From Doryteuthis pealeii (Eukaryota > Mollusca > Cephalopoda > Myopsida > Loliginidae), in contig CM042157.1 of the NCBI GenBank assembly GCA_023376005.1, forward strand, positions 26,909,379 to 26,973,378: a stretch of DNA of 64,000 nt, read 5' to 3'. Under the pieces are notes generated by a model. That model did not search any database. It saw only the letters and a program-made list of their open reading frames with translations, and was not told the DNA's origin. Shown here in pieces: positions 56,444-64,000 of this stretch (the first letter of the stretch is position 1; each line of letters begins with the position of its first letter). A program made the translations under genes and the position numbers.

Positions 56444-56480
<37 letters not shown>
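56165..56480. repeat. (CT)n microsatellite with TA interruptions
   Basis: About twice the length of the copy 1 tract. Confidence 0.95.
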
Positions 56481-56483
<3 letters not shown>

Positions 56484-56509
56484 ATATATTCTCTCCCCAT
56501 TAGTTTACA

Positions 56510-57005
56510 CGAATAGGAAAGGCATGGGCGGCCACAAACAAATTATCAGTAATATGGAAATCCGATCACACTGACAAGCTAAAGTGACAATTCTTCCAGG
56601 CTGTCGTTATATCAGTACTGATGTATGGCTGCACCACCTGGACCCTAACAAAGCGCCTTGAGAATAAGCTAGATGGGACTTGCACAAGAATGTTGCGTGC
56701 AGTCCTGAACAGGTCGTAGAAGCAGCACCCCACAAAGAAGCAACTATATGGTCACCTGCCCCCCATCTCAAAAACCACCCGGGTGAGACGGACTAGGCAT
56801 GCAGGACACTGCTGGAGAAGCGGGGACGAGCTCATAAGCGACGTTCTCATGGGGAAGCCAACACAGGGACATGCTAACGTAGGATGTACACTAAGGACCT
56901 ACATTGAACAACTATGCAATGATTCGGGATGCTGCGCAGAGGACCTCCAAGGGGCAATGAGTGATAGGGAAGGTTGGTGAGAGATTCTCATGGATATCCG
57001 TGCTG
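56510..57005 (+). pseudogene. LINE ORF2 C-terminal fragment, copy 3
   Basis: As at 24115-24600 but closer to the intact family sequence: TWTLTKRLENKLDGTCTRML is uninterrupted here, where copy 1 has a stop. The frame from 56783 reads MRRTRHAGHCWRSGDELISD on to AMSDREGW. Still truncated and frameshifted. Confidence 0.75.
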
Positions 57006-57115
57006 CGTGCGCGACATGATAATGATTTACCCGAAGTATGGGCATACAACACAATGAAACGGTAATTTCCTTTAAAGCAGTCTTTGCTTTCACTACCCTT
57101 ACTCTAATTAGTTAC

Positions 57116-57705
57116 CCATTGATCAAAGCAGCTCTATCGGCTAGGGTCGAAGAATCCACTGAGTGGACCTCAGCAGAGGGATAAGAGTCCCCCAATGGGA
57201 CCACCTCTTGGGCCTGAGCGGCGACCCGTGATGTTTAAGGATGGAACCCTGGTGGCTGAGCAGTCCATAACATGCAACAGAGTTTGGTCCGTACTAAGTC
57301 TAGATGCGCGGTTGGTGTGGCCCCCTCCAATGAATCGACTGGTCATATCAAGCATCCATATGATTGTCGCAACCCTATTGCTCTTATGGCAACCCCCTAA
57401 CCCTTTTTAACATATGTGATAGAAGGCTAAGCAATATCTATTAAACTATATCTGATGGTGAAGTTCAATTTCTGGAGTTCTGGGGGATATGGAGTACCCA
57501 TTCATTCCAATTATTCCCAGATCTACTCTGACCCGGAGTGGCAGTAACTGTTAGGCTCCCAACTATAGGTTAAATAGAAAAATAAGTTTAAAGAAAATGT
57601 GTTTAAAATGAATTCACAAAAGAAAAATCGAGAAGGAGCAAAACAAAATATTTTCGGCATAAAATGACCCAATGTGTTGACATGCCGTAAAATCCAACCA
57701 ACCAG
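57116..57705 (+). mobile_element. Families Q and R, copy 3
   Basis: Counterpart of 24716-25310, with a deletion of about 25 bp near 57433 where copy 1 has CTTATTGTCTTGGGTAGGAC. Confidence 0.6.
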
Positions 57706-57939
57706 CCAACCAACCAACCGAAATTGGTCAAAGCTCATCTAAAACTCCTTTAATACGTTTGAGAATAGAATAATAATATCAGGAAACGATTACACCAAGT
57801 AATAATTTATTAAACCGGGATTTTAAAAACCATTTTGCAAATTAGGCATGCCATTTTAAATTAAGCATAACTATTTTATATAAACTGCATTTCTTTTCAG
57901 TAACCTCAATTTCATCCAATAAACTCATTGCATCCCAAA

Positions 57940-58075
57940 GAGAGAGAGGGGAGGGGAGAGAGAAAGAGAAAGAGGGAGAAAGGAGAGAGAGAGAGAGAGA
58001 GAGAAAGAGATTTCCAAGTGTTAAAATTGTTATCATTAGGAGGGAGAGAGAAAGAGTGAAAGAGAAGAGAGAGAA

Positions 58076-58123
<48 letters not shown>

Positions 58124-58169
58124 CCAAGTGTTAAATTGTTATCATTAGGAGGGAGAGAGAAAGAGTGAA

Positions 58170-58218
<49 letters not shown>

Positions 58219-59200
58219 GAGGGAGAGGAGAGAAAGAGAGAAGGGAGGAGAGGGACACAGGGAGAGAGAGAGAAAAGAGAGAGAGAGAGGGAGGGAGAGA
58301 GAGGGAGAAGAGAGAAAGGAGAGAGGAGAGAGAGAGAAAGGGAGGGAGGGAGAGAAGGGAGGGAATAGAGAAAGAGCGCGAGGAGGGAGAGAGGAACACA
58401 GGGAGAGAGAGAGAGAAAGAGAAGAAAGAGAGAGGGAGGGAGAGAGAGAGAAAGAGAGAGAGAAGGAGAGGGAGGAGATAGAGAAAGAGAGAGAGGGGAG
58501 AGAGAGAGAGAGAGAGAAAGCGAGGGAGAGAGATAGAGAGAGCGAGAGAGATTTCCAAGTGTTAAAAATTGTTATCATTAGGAGGGAGAGAGAAAGAGTG
58601 AAAGAGAAAGAGAGAGAAAGGGAGGAGAGAGAAAGAGAGAGAGGTGACACAGGGAGAGAGAGAAAGTGAGAGGAGAGAGAGAGTGAGAGAAGGAGAGAGA
58701 GGAGGAGGGAGATAGAGAAAGAGAGCGAGGAGGAGAGAGGGACACAGGGAGAGAGAGAGAAGAGAGAAAAGAGAGGAGAGAGAGAGAGAGAGAAAGGGAG
58801 CGAGGAGGGAGAGAGGGACACAGGGAGAGAAAGAGAGAGAAAGAGAGAGGGAGGGAGAGAAGTGAGAGAGAAGGAGAGAGAGGAGGAGGGAGAGAGAGAA
58901 GAGCGCGAGGGAGGGAGAGGGACACAGGGAGAGAGAGAGAAGAGAGAGAAAGGAGGGAGGGAGAGAGACAGAAGGGAGAGAGGGAAGAGAGAGAGAGCGA
59001 GGGAGAGAGGGACAGGGAGAGAAGAGAGAGAAAGAGAGAGGGAGGGAGAAGAGAGAGAGGAGAAAGGAGAGAGAGGAAGGGAGAGAGAGAAAGAGAGAGA
59101 GAAGGAGACGGATGGAGATAGAGAAAGAGAGAAGGGGAGAGAGAGAGAGAAAGCGAGGGAGAGAGATAGAGAAAGCGAGAGAGATTTCCAAGTGTTAAAA
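57940..59200. repeat. (GA)n array with recurring spacer, copy 3
   Basis: Spacers at about 58008, 58119, 58549 and 59184 match those of copy 1 in number and sequence. The purine tracts between them differ in length. A 391-codon minus-strand frame of Ser/Leu is a repeat artefact. Confidence 0.95.
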
Positions 59201-59467
59201 ATTGTTATCATACATAAAAATTAGTCGCAAAAAATTCCCGTAAATATCATCGAAACAATTGCAGTAATTAAAACATGGAGTTCTAAATTGCGCGACCGGA
59301 TTCAACCTGGAAATGTCTTTAATTTGCTCATGGAGTCGGCCTGATTTCAAAATGGTATGATATGTTGGGCTAGTGCCTCTAGGAATTAAGTTGAAAAATT
59401 TCTTACACGACGGCACTTTTTTATCATTAGTGAAGTAAGTAAAGTAGGTGGAGTAGCATATTATCAG

Positions 59468-59630
59468 AAATGGAGTCTATCCTCTTTTCACTAGCGATAG
59501 ACCAGGAGATGTTGTTTTTGCGTCTAAGGTGGAGCGCAACACCTACTATAGGCTCTCCACTTTACCGCACAGATCCAAGCTGTGCTTCTCATGCGCTCAT
59601 TTGGTAAGGGCCGGTATCGAACCTGGAATA
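59468..59630 (-). mobile_element. SINE S2, copy 3
   Basis: Counterpart of 26965-27130. The B-box region is a better match here (GGTATCGAACCTGG). Confidence 0.6.
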
Positions 59631-60830
59631 TTGTATTTACAACGCGGATTGCCAAGAAATATTGGATAAGCTAATACGAATTCGATCTTAGACTAGGGAT
59701 CGACTTTGGATTTAGATCCAGACTCATCCTAGGACAAATCGTTGCCTACAGAGGTGACACTAATATCGAGTAAAGGATCAATGTGCATCAGCACTATTGG
59801 AATCTTATAACAAATAGTGGAAAGCAAGATTTGACACAATCAGCTCACAAACACACAAATTCTGCATATATAAGAATATAAACTATCGAGAAAAATTCTC
59901 GTGGGAAGGAAAAATAAAACTGTTACATAATCTATGCGGTTGCATAAGATTATTGTCGGTCCCCTGTAATTCTGAGGGGATGACCCTTTTCATACCATGG
60001 ACGGGTCCTTCCATGGAAAATTACAGAAGCCCGCCAAAATACGTGAAGTCGCGTGGGACCTTTTTCAGAGTACCCAGTTTGCAGTTAGACGTCAGGCAGA
60101 GCAGTCGGCCATTTTATGCTCTGCCTAAACTGGAACTCACGCGCGCTATGTTAGTTAGAGGATTATGTATAGTTAAGGAAATAAAAGTTTGGATAATTAA
60201 TATATTCTTGTGGTTAATGAATGTCTTGGTAACTAGACTAAGAAATGACGACCAGCCAGCAAGAACATAGTATCTTTTAAGATACAAGCTCTTACTTGAA
60301 ATGTATAGAACAGTATTTTTTTTATTGTAATATGAGTCCTTCTGCTTAAATTTTAATTAACTAACCATCAGCGGTTTACGGTAGGATTGCAGTGGCGGGA
60401 GAGCTGATGTGAGCAACTTAATGTATACAAAGATTTAATGGTATATCAACCTTCGTGGGTTATTTAATGCCAAATCCATTCATTAAAAAGAACAGTAGTG
60501 GTACTATTTAAACCATATATGAAGAAATAAATGTTTGTATTACTTGTGTAAAAATATTACAGAAATCTTTCTATTTATTTTTTATTTGTGTCTTGTTGGC
60601 TAACATGTATTTTTTTATTCATTGAAAGCATCAGATAATTGGACTATTTATAAATTACTTGATCGGGATTTTTCACAATCAATATTATAATACTGGGTCT
60701 AATTCAATTAGGCTAAAATTGCAGCCCCATTAGGCGGTCACGCCAAAGGCAGTGGTTTCTGCCAGATCGACAGAATTATGCAATTTATGACCTTGACCAG
60801 TACTTAGATACGTGACCGCATAGTAATGTG

Positions 60831-61575
60831 GAGGAGTGGTTAGCGTAACGGCTATCGTTGTAGAAAATGGAATCGGCGGTGCGAGTTCAAATACCGGACA
60901 CAGCTGTTTGTGTTTCACTTCGCGCTGATTCTCTTGAAAAAGGCATGAATCTATCTGCCTTCAGCCAGCTGTGGGTAAATTGAATTTGTGTAGGTGCTCG
61001 TGGTGCAATGATCACCGATGATGGAAATGGACACGGCGACCCGAGTTCAGATCCTGGACGAGGCTGTTTGTGTTTCACTTCGCGCTGATTCTCTTGAAAA
61101 AGGCATGAATCTATCTGCCTTCAGCCAGCTGTGGGTAAATTGAATTTGTGTAGGTGCTCGTGGTGCAATGATCACCGATGATGGAAATGGACACGGCGAC
61201 CCGAGTTCAGATCCTGGACGAGGCTGTTTGTGGTTCACTTCGCGCTGATTCTCTTGAAAAGGTCATGAATCTATCTGTCTCCAGTCAGCTATGGATAAAT
61301 TGAATGTGTGTAGGTGCTCGTGGTGCAATGATCACCGATGTTGGAAATGGACACGGCGACCCGAGTTCAAATCCTGGACGAGGCTGTTTGTGGTTCACTT
61401 CGCGCTGATGCTCTTGACAAAGGTATGGATCCATGTGTCACTAGTCAGCTATGAGTAGATTGAATTTGTAGAGGTGCTCTTGGTGAACTGGGCACCGTCA
61501 CTGGAAATGGACACGTCGACCCGAGTGTAAATCTTGGACGAGGCTGTTTGCATTTCACTTCGCGCTGATGCTCTT
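60831..61575 (+). repeat. Tandem tRNA-SINE array, copy 3 (five units)
   Basis: Unit starts at about 60831, 60988, 61148, 61308 and 61468, again 160 bp apart. Two adjacent units (60988 and 61148) are nearly identical, including their flanks, suggesting recent exchange between units. Confidence 0.85.
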
Positions 61576-62968
61576 TCATATACCCTTGGAAAAGTTATGA
61601 ATTCAACTATTCTCAGACAGACTGGGCTCCTTAGTTAGGCAACAAGCATAGGAGAAGGAAAACTCTGAATTCAACCCTATTTCTTAGTTTAATGGCATAT
61701 AAACCTTCACGGGTAATTTAATGCCAACACAGCCATGTAGAAGAACAGTAGTACTAGCATTATACCCATAGTAAATAATGTTCATACATTTCCCAATGGG
61801 AGTAGTCCAAAATGGAACGTAATAGTACGACTAGAGTTTGAATACGCTTACTAGGATTTCATTCTCCGGTATGTTAATTAATATGTCACATGGAATCCCC
61901 ACCTAGGTGGAGAGAGAATAGTTGAATGTATACTTTTCCCAATGGTAAATACCGCTGTGTAGAATGCAACCAGTTTGGCCCAGGATTTGAACTCGTCTCA
62001 CCGAATCTATTTTCTACTAGAAGAAACATTATACGACCTGCGCTTCAAAAGTTAGTAGATAGTTGGGTGACCACTTAGTCTAATTAAGATGAGGCGTGTA
62101 TTTACTATGATGAGGGGGAGTGTAAACTATGGAGTTGTTATGGTAAGGGGAGCAAAATGCGGTGAGAGCAATAGAGATATGGTACCTCATTAATGGGTTC
62201 TGTCGAAAGAGCCAAGAATTTGCAGACAAATTCTTGTAAGAAGATAGCCCGCCAAATATAAATTTACGACACTAAATTGCATCTATGGGAATTGTGACGT
62301 CGGTGGTGACGTAGTTTCGGTAGCAGACAGGCAGACAGACACTTAGTCTCTATTATAATAAGATTAAGCATGTGAACAGCAGTCACGGAATCGTAAAAGG
62401 GGAGTGATTGATTTTTTTTACATAGTTACAAACTTGACAACGGATTTTAACTATGACGAGGGAGTCTAATCTATGGAGTCGTTATGGTGACTGAAGCAAA
62501 ATGCGGCTAGAGCAATAGAGATATGGTACCTCATTAATGGGCTCTGTCGAAAGAGCTAAGAATTCGCAGACAAACCCGTATAAGAAGAAATCCCGCCAAA
62601 AATTATCTTATGACACTAAATTGCATCTAGGGATGAGTATCTGGGGTACGTAGACTTTCCCAATGGTAATTAGTGATGTGTTGAATGCAATCAGCCTGGT
62701 CCAGGATTTGAACACGTCTCACCGTGTCCATTTTCTACGACGAGAAACATTATACGACCTGCGCCTCAAAAGTTAATAGTTAGATGGGTGATCACTTACT
62801 CTAATTAAGACGAAGCATCAATACTAGTCAACGTAAAGGTTAGTAATTAGCCATAATCTAGAACAAAGTACTCATTAATTAGTAGTTGATTTAGACTATT
62901 AAAGTGTAGTAAACGAAATATTGCTTCGTAAATGGGATTTTGACTTAAATAGATTCTACTCTTAATCT
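61576..62968. other. Copy 3 counterpart of 29061-30456
   Basis: Contains the S1-like fragments (about 61905-62010 and 62640-62770), the duplicated GGAGT(C/T)GTTATGGT blocks (62130 and 62475) and the Helitron-like 5' end (about 62320-62362). No gene. Confidence 0.5.
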
Positions 62969-63601
62969 TCTTATTATAATGGAGATTGTGTGTTTGCATG
63001 TCTGTAACCGAAACTATACCACTACTCAAGTCACAGTTCCCTTTAGTTATTTACGTCACATTCTCCATAATTTTATTCTTATTTAAACCTCAATTATCAA
63101 TAAAATTTTTATCTTATTAATACTGTTGGCCACATATATATACTAATAACATGTGATTGTATTTATATATACAACAAAATAGCGGTTTACAGTGTGAACG
63201 GGAAGTCTAATTTGCATATTGATTGCAACATTTTGATTTTAATAAATATGTGCTTGCTATTATTGATTTCTAATTATTTGGTTTTATCTTAATAAACATG
63301 AGCAAAAATCTCTTCAATAAAGCTTAAAAGAAATCCTTTAACAAGATTAAATAACTGTCATTTTATTCTTTACTTCTTAATTTAACTAAGTAGTTAAATT
63401 AGGAAAATTTAGCAATGAAAGACGGGATTGATGGAAGAGTAAGTTTCAGTTGTTCTATTTTTTTTTTATTATACCCCCTCTTTTTGAAATCTTTTTCATC
63501 TGCATTCTTATTTAGCTTCATTAACCTTTCTAATTTTATATAATATTTTATTACATTAAAACTCATATAATTGCACACTGAGGGTGCACATATTTTGCTA
63601 G
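62969..63601 (+). mobile_element. Helitron-like element H3, copy 3
   Basis: A 5' TC at 62969 and CTAG at 63598-63601. The terminal hairpin has one mismatch (GCACAC with GGGTGC). Confidence 0.8.
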
Positions 63602-63689
63602 TACTACTAATTCTTAAGTAAATAAATGTACGCCCCTATATCAATTGGTATGAACGACCCCATTATGGTTGCCGTTTATTAAATAGTAT

Positions 63690-63895
63690 CAGTCAGCACT
63701 GTCGGCTGAGACTTTAGAAGGCACCTCTGTAGAGGGGTAAGACTCCTCCAATGGTGCCAGGTGTTGATCGTTAGTGGCGATCCGTGATGCTTAAGGATGG
63801 AACCACGGTATTTGAGCTGTCCATGACATGCAACTCACCACTTTAGCCCTTACCTCGGCTAGATGGGAGGTCAATCGGCTGGTCACGTCAGGCCC
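63690..63895 (+). mobile_element. Family Q fragment
   Basis: Counterpart of 31185-31390, cut off by the (TA)n tract at 63903. Confidence 0.5.
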
Positions 63896-63900
63896 AGACA

Positions 63901-63902
<2 letters not shown>

Positions 63903-63946
<44 letters not shown>
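63903..63946. repeat. (TA)n microsatellite
   Basis: TA tract at the point where copy 3 and copy 1 stop matching. Confidence 0.95.
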
Positions 63947-63947
<1 letters not shown>

Positions 63948-64000
63948 CCCTCCGCACGGCAGGATGTAACACAAGTTCAATTTCTTAAGCGGACTTCAAC
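63947..64000 (-). mobile_element. SINE S1, 3' end, cut by window edge
   Basis: AACCCTCCGCACGGCAGGATG and TTCTTAAGCGGACTTCAAC are the minus-strand S1 tail. Confidence 0.6.

Larger units (their letters stand above)
42676..63895 (+). repeat. Large direct repeat, copy 3 (about 21.2 kb)
   Basis: Same order as copy 1 from 9264 to about 31390. From 42676 to about 48000 it carries heavy single-base indels; after that it is clean. It ends near GTCACGTCAGGCCCAG, where a (TA)n tract and an S1 SINE replace the copy 1 continuation. Confidence 0.9.

Overview
This is a gene-poor, AT-rich, repeat-dominated piece of an animal nuclear genome. I find no convincing intact protein-coding gene. The mix of material suggests a mollusc, possibly a cephalopod such as an octopus: several tRNA-derived SINE families, decayed LINE reverse-transcriptase ends, small non-autonomous Helitrons, hammerhead-type ribozyme motifs, long (TA)n, (GA)n and TTTC microsatellites, and TTAGGG-like telomere-type repeats. 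The taxonomic guess is inference only; no gene here proves it.

Layout. 1-9.26 kb is single copy within the window: GA-rich microsatellites, LINE 3' ends, old SINEs, a Helitron-like element and two LINE reverse-transcriptase fragments. 9.264-31.39 kb (copy 1) returns in direct orientation as 42.676-63.895 kb (copy 3). Between them lie about 0.8 kb of other sequence, a 100-N gap (32172-32271) and a 10.4 kb inverted copy (32272-42676), which is the reverse complement of the first 10.4 kb of the repeated unit. The inverted arm and copy 3 meet head to head at about 42676 inside a SINE. Bases from 32272 to about 48000 are full of single-base indels, as in unpolished long-read sequence. The inverted arm shares copy 3's private variants (short 48-bp satellite, long 57-bp minisatellite, doubled SINE S3, an extra segment in a retroelement tail). 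So copies 1 and 3 look like two haplotypes or two old paralogues, and the inverted arm is a fold-back of the copy 3 type.

Repeated unit, in order (copy 1): SINE S1; an LTR-like stretch; a pyrimidine-rich minisatellite; more S1, Q, R and S2 repeats; a pair of facing hammerhead motifs around a (TA)n tract (15.44-15.75 kb); a Helitron-like element (16.26-16.94 kb); a fold-back element carrying telomere-like repeats (17.2-17.53 kb); a 57-bp minisatellite; a 48-bp satellite (18.95-20.15 kb); a tRNA-like promoter followed by a hammerhead (20.88-20.745 kb, minus); two plus-strand hammerhead-like motifs (21.31 and 21.57 kb); a CpG-rich candidate promoter or first exon (23.5-23.94 kb); a LINE C-terminal fragment (24.1-24.6 kb); a 1.1 kb (GA)n array with embedded spacers; a tandem array of 160-bp tRNA-SINE units (28.3-29.05 kb); and another Helitron-like element (30.46-31.09 kb).

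The most interesting biology is the set of hammerhead self-cleaving ribozyme motifs, especially one placed 27 nt downstream of a Pol III-type A/B box. The most important structural point is the fold-back: it has a 10-nt microhomology and a 148-nt single-copy loop, so it is either a template-switch rearrangement or a library/assembly chimera.
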